From an uncultured Alphaproteobacteria bacterium (GTDB taxonomy: Bacteria > Pseudomonadota > Alphaproteobacteria > HIMB59): DNA of 61,457 nucleotides. The stretch lies in the NCBI GenBank assembly GCA_902527525.1, contig CABZOW010000002.1:1-61457 (forward strand). The letters run 5' to 3'. The position numbers and the translations under genes are program-made. Positions within the stretch are counted from its first letter, which is position 1, and every line of letters starts with the position of its first letter. A model generated the notes under the pieces. It had not been told where the DNA came from. It saw nothing but the letters and a program-made list of their open reading frames with translations, and searched no databases. This document shows positions 44,824 through 54,221 of the stretch, piece by piece.

Positions 44824-45770
44824 ATTTAATAAAAATAAAAAAACATCTTTCAAGTAAGAATTTTAAAGTTGGAGGTTTTATTAATTTTGAGTCTGATGCT
44901 TCAGATAAAGTATTTAAACTTTGTAAAACTGCAAATAAAAAACTTTTATTACTAGCATTTCAAAACAAACCTAACGATTTTAAAAAATATGTAAAAGCCA
45001 CGGAGGTATTAATAAAACAAAAAATAAATACACCAAGTATTGTAGATCTTAGTCGTAGCCATAAATTTGTAATAATGGATTATTTTCCAACTACGAATGC
45101 AGCAAGATATTTTAAAAAAAATTATATGAAGCAAATACTTCCTCTAGCAACTCAAGCTATTATAAACTTACAAAATACGAAAAAAAAAATATCTGGTATT
45201 AAAACAAAACCTCACTCAAATTTACTAAATGATGCCGTCAGCGGCATTAAAAAATATATACAACATTATGAACATAAAATTGAAATTGGTTTTTATTTAA
45301 ATAAACTTATTGTATTTTCATTAAAGAAAATTACTGAAAAACAACAAAAATATAAACCAGTTCTCACACATGGAGACTTTTTCTTAGAAAATCTTATTTA
45401 CTATAAGCGTCTCTTATATGTCATTGATCATCAAGACTTACATTACAATCATCCTCATTTAGACATAGCATCATTAATTTTTGATGCACGAAGGTCATAT
45501 TCACAAATTACAGAAGAAAAATTAATGAGAATTTATGCAAAAAAACAGAATATAAATTTAAAAGAGTTCAAAGAGAACATTCATCTTGTAAGTTTATTAA
45601 GAAATTTAAGAATTTTAGGAAACTGGGTACAACTATTTGATACTGGAAAGCCTAAGTATTTAAAAAAATATAGAACAGAAACTTGGAAGCAGATTTTTAA
45701 GCACGTTGAATATTTACGTTTTTGGGACTTAAGAGAAATCTTTATGTATATTTATAAAAAAACTAAGTAA
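44802..45770 (+). CDS. amgK: APH-family kinase, AmgK-like (N-acetylmuramate/GlcNAc kinase)
   Basis: VLTHGDFFLENLIYYKRLLYVIDHQDLHYNHPHLDIASLI; between tsaE and murU. Confidence 0.78.
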   Translation: MAPENKINLIKIKKHLSSKNFKVGGFINFESDASDKVFKLCKTANKKLLLLAFQNKPNDFKKYVKATEVLIKQKINTPSIVDLSRSHKFVIMDYFPTTNAARYFKKNYMKQILPLATQAIINLQNTKKKISGIKTKPHSNLLNDAVSGIKKYIQHYEHKIEIGFYLNKLIVFSLKKITEKQQKYKPVLTHGDFFLENLIYYKRLLYVIDHQDLHYNHPHLDIASLIFDARRSYSQITEEKLMRIYAKKQNINLKEFKENIHLVSLLRNLRILGNWVQLFDTGKPKYLKKYRTETWKQIFKHVEYLRFWDLREIFMYIYKKTK

Positions 45771-46415
45771 ATGAATATTTTAGTATTAGCTGCTGGTTAT
45801 GGAAACCGAATGGATGATTTAACAAAAAATATTCCTAAACCTATGCTCAAGATAAACCAGAAAATGCTTATTGATTATACAATAGAAATAGCACAAAAAA
45901 TTTCCCATCAAAGAATTTTTGTTAATACACATTATCAAAACCAAATCTTAGAAAGTTATATCAAAGAAAATTACATAGATATTTTTATATCTCATGAACC
46001 TAATATTTTAGGAACTGGGGGTGCCATAAAAAAAATACAAAATGATGATTTATTGATTTTAAATACTGATAATTTATGGCAGGAAACCTTTATAAATGAA
46101 ATTAATGAAGCTATAAATTTTTTTAATCAAAATATTAATATTGAAAATTTACTTCTTGTAAATTCTAAAGGTGAAAAATTTGATTTAGAAATAAACATTG
46201 AAAATTTAATTAATTTTCCATCAGATAATTACAATACTCAATTCCAAGGGTGCCATATCATTAGAAATAAAACTCTTACACAGTATCCAGATATTTTTAA
46301 CATCCAAGATTATTGGATTAATTGCAGTATTGAAGGGAAATTATATGGATATGAAACTGTTAGTGTTAATCCACACGTTGGAACAAAAGAATTATATTTG
46401 AAAAACCAATACTAA
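45771..46415 (+). CDS. murU: Nucleotidyltransferase, MurU-like
   Basis: NILVLAAGYGNRMDDLTKNIPKPMLKI, GTGGAIKKI. Confidence 0.8.
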   Translation: MNILVLAAGYGNRMDDLTKNIPKPMLKINQKMLIDYTIEIAQKISHQRIFVNTHYQNQILESYIKENYIDIFISHEPNILGTGGAIKKIQNDDLLILNTDNLWQETFINEINEAINFFNQNINIENLLLVNSKGEKFDLEINIENLINFPSDNYNTQFQGCHIIRNKTLTQYPDIFNIQDYWINCSIEGKLYGYETVSVNPHVGTKELYLKNQY

Positions 46416-46431
46416 TTCCCATATATAAATC

Positions 46432-46758
46432 ATGTCAGTTGAACAAATTAATGATGCTAACTTTCAAGAGAAAGTTATGGAATACTCAAAAAATACACCT
46501 GTTTTAGTGGATTTTTGGGCTGAATGGTGCGGTCCTTGTAAGGCAATAGCTCCCATATTAGATAATATTGCCTCAGAGATGGGAGATAAAATTTCGATTA
46601 AAAAAATTAATATTGATGAAAACCCTCAAGCACCAGCAAATTTTAGTATAAGAAGTATTCCAACAATGATTTTATTCAAAGACGGTTCTATAGCTGATAC
46701 AAAAATTGGCTTAGGTTCAGAGGCTGATTTAAAAAACTGGATATCTAGTAAAATTTAA
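46432..46758 (+). CDS. trxA: Thioredoxin
   Basis: VDFWAEWCGPCKAIAPIL, SIRSIPTMILFKDG. Confidence 0.96.
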   Translation: MSVEQINDANFQEKVMEYSKNTPVLVDFWAEWCGPCKAIAPILDNIASEMGDKISIKKINIDENPQAPANFSIRSIPTMILFKDGSIADTKIGLGSEADLKNWISSKI

Positions 46759-46780
46759 AAATTTTCTTTTGAAAAAACTT

Positions 46781-48067
46781 TTAATTTGACTGTTCATAAG
46801 GAAATGAACTCAACTGTTTAAGTCCATCTTTAGTTACTAAGTATTGATCTTCAAGTTTTATTCCCTCTTTTCCACCAACCTCTCCAATATAACTCTCAAC
46901 ACAAATAGTCATATTTTCTTCAAAATGGGCAGAGTAATCAGAGTTACTAAAATCTTTATTGGGGTAGGCAACAAAAGGCCACTCGTCACATAATCCTACG
47001 CCATGTATAATACAAGGATAATGATTGTCATAGCAATTATCAGGTAACTTCCATGATTGCTCAGCAAATTCTTGAAAGGTTAAACCGGCTTTAATCAGAG
47101 ATTTGTTGTGGTTAATATGTTCCAAGGCTAAATCATAAAGCCTTCTTTGTTCATCATTAAACTTATTTCCCTCAACAAATGTCCGAGATATATCAGCACA
47201 ATATCCGTAGGGTCCAACCATATCAGTATCAAACGCTACTATATCACCAGCTTCAATTACACGATTACTACATTCTTGAAGCCATGGATTTGTTCTTGGG
47301 CCGGACACCAATAGACGAGTCTCGAACCACTCACCCCCACTTTCAATATTAACTTTATGCATATATGACCAAAGTTCTTCCTCCGTCATTCCAGCATGTA
47401 ATTTTTCTTTCATCAGCCACATTCCTTTTTCAGCTGTTTCAATAGAGGCCTTCATGCATAATAACTCATCTTCTGATTTGATTGATCTGGCAGTTTCAAC
47501 TATCTTTTGAGCATTTAATATTTCAACATTAAACTGTTTGAGAAGCATTTGAATTCCAACAGGGTCAGATACATCTATGGCTAGCCTGTTGTTATCAGGA
47601 GAATGTTCACGCATTAAATCTTGAACAATACTGGCCCATTGTTTTGCATTTTTATCTACAAAATTATTTGCAGAAAAAAAATCCCAACTTACTACTTCTC
47701 TTATTTCGTCAATTGTACAAAGGTGATTAGAAAGATGTTCGCTTTTAGGGTAATCAAATAAAATTACCTTGTTATCGGCTGAAATAAACACAAAACGAAC
47801 AAGTTCATGCATTGTAAATAAGCTCATATTCCTGCTATCAGTTGCATATCTGATATTAATGGGATCAAATAAAATGCACGCTCCCATATTATTTAAACGT
47901 AATTGTTCTTGTACTCTCTGTAATCGGTACATTCTTAGACGATCAAAATCTATCTTATCTTCGTAGAGTCGAGGTTTAAAAATTTGATTTTGATAATTTT
48001 GATTAACAGTTTCAAGAAACTTTGGTCCAATTTTGCGATCTGCGAATTTACTAGAAAAATTACCCAT
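46781..48067 (-). CDS. dddP: M24-family DMSP lyase DddP-like
   Basis: FDPINIRYATDSRNMSL, GGEWFETRLLVSGPRTNPWLQECSNRVIE, AFDTDMVGPYGYCADISRTF, IHGVGLCDEWPFVAYP, CVESYIGEVGG..KLEDQYLVT: closely follows DddP as remembered, including metal ligands and the Asp after HGVGLC. Confidence 0.83.
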   Translation of the reverse strand: MGNFSSKFADRKIGPKFLETVNQNYQNQIFKPRLYEDKIDFDRLRMYRLQRVQEQLRLNNMGACILFDPINIRYATDSRNMSLFTMHELVRFVFISADNKVILFDYPKSEHLSNHLCTIDEIREVVSWDFFSANNFVDKNAKQWASIVQDLMREHSPDNNRLAIDVSDPVGIQMLLKQFNVEILNAQKIVETARSIKSEDELLCMKASIETAEKGMWLMKEKLHAGMTEEELWSYMHKVNIESGGEWFETRLLVSGPRTNPWLQECSNRVIEAGDIVAFDTDMVGPYGYCADISRTFVEGNKFNDEQRRLYDLALEHINHNKSLIKAGLTFQEFAEQSWKLPDNCYDNHYPCIIHGVGLCDEWPFVAYPNKDFSNSDYSAHFEENMTICVESYIGEVGGKEGIKLEDQYLVTKDGLKQLSSFPYEQSN

Positions 48068-48081
48068 TGATAAATACTAAT

Positions 48082-49176
48082 TTATTTTATTTTTTTTTCA
48101 AACCTCATCATATTATCTTTAAAGTTTAAAGAGAGCTTTTTTGCACTGTTGCTGATTTTATCTAAAAATTTAACATTTATATTTATATTATTTTGTTCAT
48201 TTTCTGATATTTGACCTACATAAGTAATGGCATTCCAAAGTCCTAGTGAATTCATGGGAGAAAATTTTCTTTTTGAAGAAAGAGATATGTTTAGGAAAGA
48301 GAAAAGGAAACTCGATACATTTACTTTATATTTTTTTGAGAAATTAGGAATATTTTGTGAGATGGTTTTAATAAAAGCTTTCGGATCATTAAATTGAAAT
48401 GGATTAATTTTAGGGAAAAACTGTTTTAATATTTTTTTTGTAAAATCATTTCCTGATGAGTAGATAAAAAATAGTTGCCCTTTAAAATCTAACATCTTTA
48501 TCAATGGTAATAAAACAAGATTCAAAGTTCTTTTATAGGGCGATCTCAATCGAAAGGCTTGTGAGGCTATAATAAAATCATAAACCTTGGGGACATCAGT
48601 TAATTTTTTAGGAATTAAATGAATTAAAGGAATTTTTTGATCTTTTCTATAAATAACCATAAAGCTTTTATGTTTGGGTCTTAATATTGTAGAGGAGGCA
48701 TCTTCTTTTATCTCCCAATTTTTTTTAATAACATCACTCATACTCATAAGTTGTTGATTAAAACTAAAACTAGAGTTTCCTGAGAGTTCTTTTTTTATAA
48801 GCTTGCAATCTTTAAACTCTTTCTCATGAATATCTTTGTAAGAGGCATTCGTAATACAAAAAACTAAATTTTTGTGTTCATAGAACCGATAACCTAAAAA
48901 AGATAGTAAGCTATTAATATCATCAATACTTATTTCTTTTCCTATAACAATAATAGGGTCTTCGGGAAATTTCTCGTGAGCAGCAGATAAAAGTGTAGAG
49001 ATTACACTACCGTCACCAGTTCCAGCGTCAAAAATTCTAAAAGCATCTTTAGTTATCTTTGATTTTTTTATGTATTTTGCTAATTCGAAAGCAATTTTAC
49101 TTTTCTCATTTGTCGAATTGACAAATGATAAATACTTATCTCTTGAGTCGAAAAAATCTGCTTTTTTTGCCCCCAC
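48082..49176 (-). CDS. Uncharacterised SAM-methyltransferase-like protein
   Basis: Motif-I-like FRIFDAGTGDGSVISTLL; later FIIASQAFRLRS...LKMLDFKGQLFFIYSSG typical of Rossmann methyltransferases; no closer family recognised. Confidence 0.6.
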   Translation of the reverse strand: MGAKKADFFDSRDKYLSFVNSTNEKSKIAFELAKYIKKSKITKDAFRIFDAGTGDGSVISTLLSAAHEKFPEDPIIVIGKEISIDDINSLLSFLGYRFYEHKNLVFCITNASYKDIHEKEFKDCKLIKKELSGNSSFSFNQQLMSMSDVIKKNWEIKEDASSTILRPKHKSFMVIYRKDQKIPLIHLIPKKLTDVPKVYDFIIASQAFRLRSPYKRTLNLVLLPLIKMLDFKGQLFFIYSSGNDFTKKILKQFFPKINPFQFNDPKAFIKTISQNIPNFSKKYKVNVSSFLFSFLNISLSSKRKFSPMNSLGLWNAITYVGQISENEQNNININVKFLDKISNSAKKLSLNFKDNMMRFEKKIK

Positions 49177-49271
49177 TTTTACTCTCCTAGACCTTTAATA
49201 TCCTACTTTTTTTTAAACTAGAAATGGATTTATTTCCATAATAGAGTTTTATTCATTAAGAGGAGAGGTTT

Positions 49272-50342
49272 ATGGATTTAATTCAAAGATTAGACAAAGG
49301 CCCAGTTTTGTGTGCTGAGGGTTATTTATTTGAAATGGAAAAAAGGGGTTATTTACAGGCTGGTGCGTTTGTACCAGAAGTAGTTTTAGAGCATCCAGAA
49401 GTGGTTACTCAACTTCATAGAGAATTTATTAGAGCAGGCAGCGATGTAGTTCAAGCGTTCACATATTATGGTCATCGTGAAAAACTCCGATTGATAGGTA
49501 AAGAGGAATTATTAGAGCCCCTTCAATTAAATGCTTTAAAAATTGCAAAAGATGCTGCAAATGAATTTCCTGATCTAGATTTAATGATAGCAGGAGATGT
49601 TGCTAATACAAATATATACGACCCCAATAATAAATCTTCATTGGAAGAAGTAGAAAAAATGTATGAGGAACAAATTGGTTGGGCAAAGGATGCAGGTGTG
49701 GACTTTGTTGTAGCTGAAACAATTCAATGGACTGGTGAAGCGTTGATTGCTCTTAAAAAAATAAAAGAGGCAGGCTTAATAGCAGTTGTAAATTTAGCTA
49801 TACCAGCAAATGACCTAACAAGAGATAATGATACCCCGGAGGATGCCTGTAAAAAGTTTGAAGATAATGGTGCTGATGTTGTAGGTTTAAATTGTTTTAG
49901 GGGACCTTATCACACAATGAAACATTTAATTAAAATCCGTGAAAAAGTATCTTGTCATGTTGCAGGGTTGCCCGTTCCTGTCAGAACTACAGATGAATTT
50001 CCTGTTTGGTTTTCTTTACCTGATGAAGGCTGTGATTGTATTCCTAACAACAGACCTTTCCCTGTGGGTATTGATAATCTTTATTGTAATCGATATGAAA
50101 TGGCAGAGTTTGCCAAAGACTGTCAAAGTAAAAATATTAATTTCATTGGAGTATGCTGTGGGGCAGCCGCACACCATGTAAGAGAAATGGCTGTAGCTCT
50201 AGGTCGTAAACCTATATCTTATAAATACTATCCAGATATGAGCAAACATTTTATCTTAGGTACAGATAAAACTTTAAGTAGCATTAATACTAAGCATCAA
50301 GATAAATATAAAGCTGAAGAGAAGTGGCTACCCAAAGGATAG
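49272..50342 (+). CDS. bhmt: Betaine-homocysteine S-methyltransferase-like protein
   Basis: Homocysteine S-methyltransferase fold with Zn motif GLNCFRGP ... GVCCGAAAHHVREMA; GSDVVQAFTYYGHREKL. Confidence 0.9.
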   Translation: MDLIQRLDKGPVLCAEGYLFEMEKRGYLQAGAFVPEVVLEHPEVVTQLHREFIRAGSDVVQAFTYYGHREKLRLIGKEELLEPLQLNALKIAKDAANEFPDLDLMIAGDVANTNIYDPNNKSSLEEVEKMYEEQIGWAKDAGVDFVVAETIQWTGEALIALKKIKEAGLIAVVNLAIPANDLTRDNDTPEDACKKFEDNGADVVGLNCFRGPYHTMKHLIKIREKVSCHVAGLPVPVRTTDEFPVWFSLPDEGCDCIPNNRPFPVGIDNLYCNRYEMAEFAKDCQSKNINFIGVCCGAAAHHVREMAVALGRKPISYKYYPDMSKHFILGTDKTLSSINTKHQDKYKAEEKWLPKG

Positions 50343-50359
50343 TAACTATTTAGAGTGTC

Positions 50360-51697
50360 TTGACTACTTACTCATCTAGCAAATTTCCATTAGAAATCGG
50401 CGAAAATGGCTGGTTAAAAACAAGTGACAGCCGATATTTTGCCCCCACTCTCGATCGAGATCACACCTGTGAATGGCTTGTTATTGGTAGTGGTTTTGCA
50501 GGAATATCCGCAGCAAAAAGACTAACGGAACTTCGTAATGGCGACAAAATAATTCTCATTGATGCAATTGGTATTGGCGAAGGAGCTGCTGGCCAGAATA
50601 GTGGCTTTATGATCGATGTTCCTCACAACATAAATGCAAAAGGCGATTATTTAAGTTCAATCAAAAAAGATAAAGACTCAATTTCTCTTAATCGTGAGGC
50701 TATAGAATTTTCATCACAAATGGTTGAAGAGTATGATATTCCCCAAAGTGTATATAACAAGATAGGTAAGCTAAATGGCGCAGCAACACCTAAAGGCATT
50801 TCTTTCAATAAAGATTATAAAAAACAATTAGAGGCATTAGGAGAGAACTATCAGCCTGTAGATTCCAAACAGATGTCTGAAATCACTGGTTCCAACTATT
50901 ATGAACAAGGAATTTATACTCCTGGAACAATTCTAATTCAGCCTGCAGAATATATCAAAAGAATAGTTGAAAGACTCAGTGATAAAATCAAAGTTTTTCA
51001 AAATAGTCCTATAAGAAAAATTGAAAAAAAAAATAATATTTGGGACGCCTATACTTCTCAAGGAAAAATAATTACTAAAAATATTATTTTTGCAGTGAAC
51101 GGGCATATAACAAATTTTGGATTTTACAAAAATCAACTCATTCATATTTTTACCTATTCCTCTCTTACTAAAAAATTCGATGATAGTATTTTAAAAAGTT
51201 ACCCCTCATGGGGTTTGACCTCTTCAAATCCTATTGGCACCACTGTCAGAAAAATTAAAGTTAGTGAAAATCAATCTAGACTTCTCATTAGGAATACTTG
51301 GAGGTGTCGTCAAAGTCTCGAGTCACTTAATTCTGATTTTGAGAAATCCTGTCAAAAACATCGAAAAAGTTTTATAGAACGCTTTCCTAAACTAAATGAA
51401 ATACCATTTGAGTTTAGTTGGGGAGGGCGAGTATGTCTCTCTTTAAACGGCGCTCCTGCTTTTGGTGAATTAGATGAAAATCTCTTTTCTGCTTGCTGTT
51501 CAAATGGATTGGGAACAGTTAAAGGAACTTTGGCAGGAAAACTAATTATTGATAAGGCATGTAAATCAAATTCATCTCAACTTGATAAGTATGAAAATAT
51601 TGAAAAACCTAGTTTTTTACCGCCTAATTTTTTAACACAAATAGGTGCTAACTTAAGAATTAAATCTCGAGAAATGACAGCCGGTAGGGATTTATAA
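50360..51697 (+). CDS. FAD-dependent amine/amino-acid oxidoreductase (DAO/PuuB-like)
   Basis: CEWLVIGSGFAGISAAKRL dinucleotide motif, GAAGQNSGFM, FSWGGRVCLSLNGAPAFGEL..CCSNGLGTVKGTLAG. Confidence 0.85.
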   Translation: MTTYSSSKFPLEIGENGWLKTSDSRYFAPTLDRDHTCEWLVIGSGFAGISAAKRLTELRNGDKIILIDAIGIGEGAAGQNSGFMIDVPHNINAKGDYLSSIKKDKDSISLNREAIEFSSQMVEEYDIPQSVYNKIGKLNGAATPKGISFNKDYKKQLEALGENYQPVDSKQMSEITGSNYYEQGIYTPGTILIQPAEYIKRIVERLSDKIKVFQNSPIRKIEKKNNIWDAYTSQGKIITKNIIFAVNGHITNFGFYKNQLIHIFTYSSLTKKFDDSILKSYPSWGLTSSNPIGTTVRKIKVSENQSRLLIRNTWRCRQSLESLNSDFEKSCQKHRKSFIERFPKLNEIPFEFSWGGRVCLSLNGAPAFGELDENLFSACCSNGLGTVKGTLAGKLIIDKACKSNSSQLDKYENIEKPSFLPPNFLTQIGANLRIKSREMTAGRDL

Positions 51698-51702
51698 AAG
51701 AA

Positions 51703-51759
51703 ATGGTAACCAACTATGATACATTGGATAATCTAAACGAGGAGATTATGGGAAGGTGA
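51703..51759 (+). other. Possible 18-aa leader ORF coupled to the DHDPS-like gene
   Basis: ATG..TGA: MVTNYDTLDNLNEEIMGR*; its TGA overlaps the downstream GTG start as GTGA. Confidence 0.25.
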
Positions 51760-52721
51760 CTATTTTAAAAGGTATCTACGGAGCTATGTGCACCCCATTC
51801 CAAGATAGTGGAGAAGGAATTGATCTAAAGCGTTACCACTCTCATATCGATGACTTATTAGAAGCGGGTGTACATGGTTTAGTCCTATGTTCTGGCACTG
51901 GTGAATACGCTTATCTAACAGATGATGAGAAACAAACTTTAATTACAGAGGGTGTTAAACATATTAATGGTCGGTGCCCCACGATAGCACAAACTACTGC
52001 ACTTAGTACTAATGAGTGTATCAACAAAGCAAGGGCCGCAGAAGATTCAGGTGCAACTGCAATTATGGTTATGCCACCTTTTTTAGAACCGCCATCAGAA
52101 CGTGGAGTTATTTATCACTATGAGGCTATAGCAAAAGCAGTGAGTGTTCCTATCGTAATGTATAATGTTCCACAGCAAGCAGCGCCCCTCTCTGAAGACA
52201 CTTATCGTAAATTATTAGCAATAGAAAATTTAGAATATATTAAAGACAGTTCAGGAGACTTTTTAAATTTGCAAAAATTTATTAAGACGGGAGGAAGAGT
52301 TTTCTGTGGTATAGACTCCTTTGCCCCATTTGCATTAATGAGTGGATGTACAGGGATGATTTGGGGAGCTGTAAATTTTATGCCCCATGAATGTGTTAAA
52401 CTATTTAATTTAATTGAAGAAAAAAAATATCAAGACGCTATGGATTTATGGAAATTGATGGAGCCCGTGTGCTTATGGCTGGGAGGAAATAGACACGACG
52501 TTGACTACCTAACAGGGATTAAAGCAGCTGCGAATTTATCAGGTAGAGAAATGGGTCCACCCCGTAAACCCCTACCAAATGTAGCAGCATCTGCACGCCA
52601 TGATCTAAGAATTGCCATGTCAAAACTACCCATCAACCATACTACTAACAATAGATTGGTTTGGAGAGATTGGCAGGAAGAGAAAGATTGGTTAATCCAG
52701 TCTTCAATTAAAAGGAACTAA
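51756..52721 (+). CDS. DHDPS/NAL-superfamily aldolase or dehydratase (GTG start)
   Basis: GIYGAMCTPF, CSGTGEYAYLTDDEK, VMYNVPQQ, YIKDSSGD (Schiff-base Lys). Confidence 0.88.
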   Translation: MTILKGIYGAMCTPFQDSGEGIDLKRYHSHIDDLLEAGVHGLVLCSGTGEYAYLTDDEKQTLITEGVKHINGRCPTIAQTTALSTNECINKARAAEDSGATAIMVMPPFLEPPSERGVIYHYEAIAKAVSVPIVMYNVPQQAAPLSEDTYRKLLAIENLEYIKDSSGDFLNLQKFIKTGGRVFCGIDSFAPFALMSGCTGMIWGAVNFMPHECVKLFNLIEEKKYQDAMDLWKLMEPVCLWLGGNRHDVDYLTGIKAAANLSGREMGPPRKPLPNVAASARHDLRIAMSKLPINHTTNNRLVWRDWQEEKDWLIQSSIKRN

Positions 52722-52735
52722 TTAAGGAGCAATTT

Positions 52736-54202
52736 ATGTTTAAAACAGTTGATTTTTCAACAAAATTGATCATAGGAGGTAGACCTCTTCCTGGATCTGA
52801 AGGCAAAACATTTGAAACGATTAACCCTGCGAATGGAAAGGTTTTAGCAAGTATCGCTGAGGCTTCAGGTGAAGATGTTAATAAAGCCGTGTCCGCAGCA
52901 AGAAAAGCTTTTGATGAGGGTCATTGGTCTAAGATGGCACCTACTGAGAGAAAAAAAGTTTTATTGAGATTTGCAACAGTCATAGAGGCTCATGCAGAAG
53001 AGTTAGCGATGATGGAAGCTATGGAAGCAGGCAAGCCCATAACTGATTGTCTAGAAATAGATATGCCAGAAACAGTTAATACTATTCGCTGGCACGCCGA
53101 AGCCATTGACAAGTTGTATGATCAAATTTCTCCAAGTGACCCAAGTATCCTCTCGATGATTGTCAGAGAGCCTATGGGTGTTGTCGCGGCTATTCTACCA
53201 TGGAATTTTCCCGCTATGATGGCTGCATGGAAGCTTGGTCCCATTCTTGCAACCGGAAATACAGTGGTCTTGAAACCTGCTGAACAAACCTCTCTTTCAA
53301 CAATTCGAATTGGAGAGCTTGCTGCAGAGGCAGGCATTCCCGATGGTGTTATAAATGTTGTATGTGGTTTTGGTGATACTGTGGGAAAAGCGCTAGGTGA
53401 ACATCCTAATGTTGATTGTGTCGCTTTTACTGGTTCTACTGAAACTGGACGAATGTTTCTTCGTTATTCTGCTGATACTAATCTTAAAAGAGTTTTACTA
53501 GAGTGCGGTGGGAAAAATCCTTTTATTGTAATGGGTGACACTGAGGACTTAGATACAGCAGCTGAGCATGCCACTAATTCTATATTCTGGAATATGGGAG
53601 AAAACTGTTCTTCAAATTCTCGTTTACTTGTCCATCAATCAATCAAAGATGAACTACTTGAATTAATTGTCGAGAAATCCAAAGAGTGGGTAGTGGGAGA
53701 TCCTTTAGATGCTTCAACTAAAATTGGCCCTATGATTGAACAAGCACATCTAGATAAGGTCATGAGATTCATTGATCAAGCTAACCAGGATAAAAATAAA
53801 TTAGTTATTGGAGGCAAAAGAACTAGAGAAGATACAGGTGGATATTTTGTTCAGCCAACCATATTTGATGACGTAAAGCCTAAAAATACACTATTTTCTG
53901 AAGAAGTTTTTGGCCCTGTCTTAGGGATCACAACCTTTAAAGATCCAGAGGAAGGCATAGCTTTAGCTAACCAAAATAAGTACGGACTGGCGGCTTCTGT
54001 TTTTACTAGTTCTAACAAAACAGCTCATGTAGCCGCAAGAAAAATTAAGGCTGGGACTGTGGCAGTTAACTGTTACGGTGAGGGCGATATCACTACTCCT
54101 TTTGGGGGTTATAAACTCTCCGGCTTCGGGGGTAGGGATAAATCTTTAGCTGCACATGATCAGTATTGTGAACTAAAAACTATTTGGATAGATTTAACGT
54201 GA
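52736..54202 (+). CDS. NAD(P)-dependent aldehyde dehydrogenase (PuuC-like)
   Basis: PWNFPAMMAAWKLGPILATGNTVVLKPAEQTSLS, FTGSTETGR, LECGGKNPFIV, GENCSSNSR, EEVFGPVLG. Confidence 0.94.
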   Translation: MFKTVDFSTKLIIGGRPLPGSEGKTFETINPANGKVLASIAEASGEDVNKAVSAARKAFDEGHWSKMAPTERKKVLLRFATVIEAHAEELAMMEAMEAGKPITDCLEIDMPETVNTIRWHAEAIDKLYDQISPSDPSILSMIVREPMGVVAAILPWNFPAMMAAWKLGPILATGNTVVLKPAEQTSLSTIRIGELAAEAGIPDGVINVVCGFGDTVGKALGEHPNVDCVAFTGSTETGRMFLRYSADTNLKRVLLECGGKNPFIVMGDTEDLDTAAEHATNSIFWNMGENCSSNSRLLVHQSIKDELLELIVEKSKEWVVGDPLDASTKIGPMIEQAHLDKVMRFIDQANQDKNKLVIGGKRTREDTGGYFVQPTIFDDVKPKNTLFSEEVFGPVLGITTFKDPEEGIALANQNKYGLAASVFTSSNKTAHVAARKIKAGTVAVNCYGEGDITTPFGGYKLSGFGGRDKSLAAHDQYCELKTIWIDLT

Positions 54203-54221
54203 CAATAAAAAGGAATAAATT

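Noticed and set aside
49177-49271. SAM-II/SAM-V riboswitch upstream of the BHMT-like gene
   Set aside because: Such elements are known near bhmt in marine bacteria, but I could not match the conserved pseudoknot; only a short hairpin ATGGA-TTTATT-TCCAT is visible. An Infernal search would decide.
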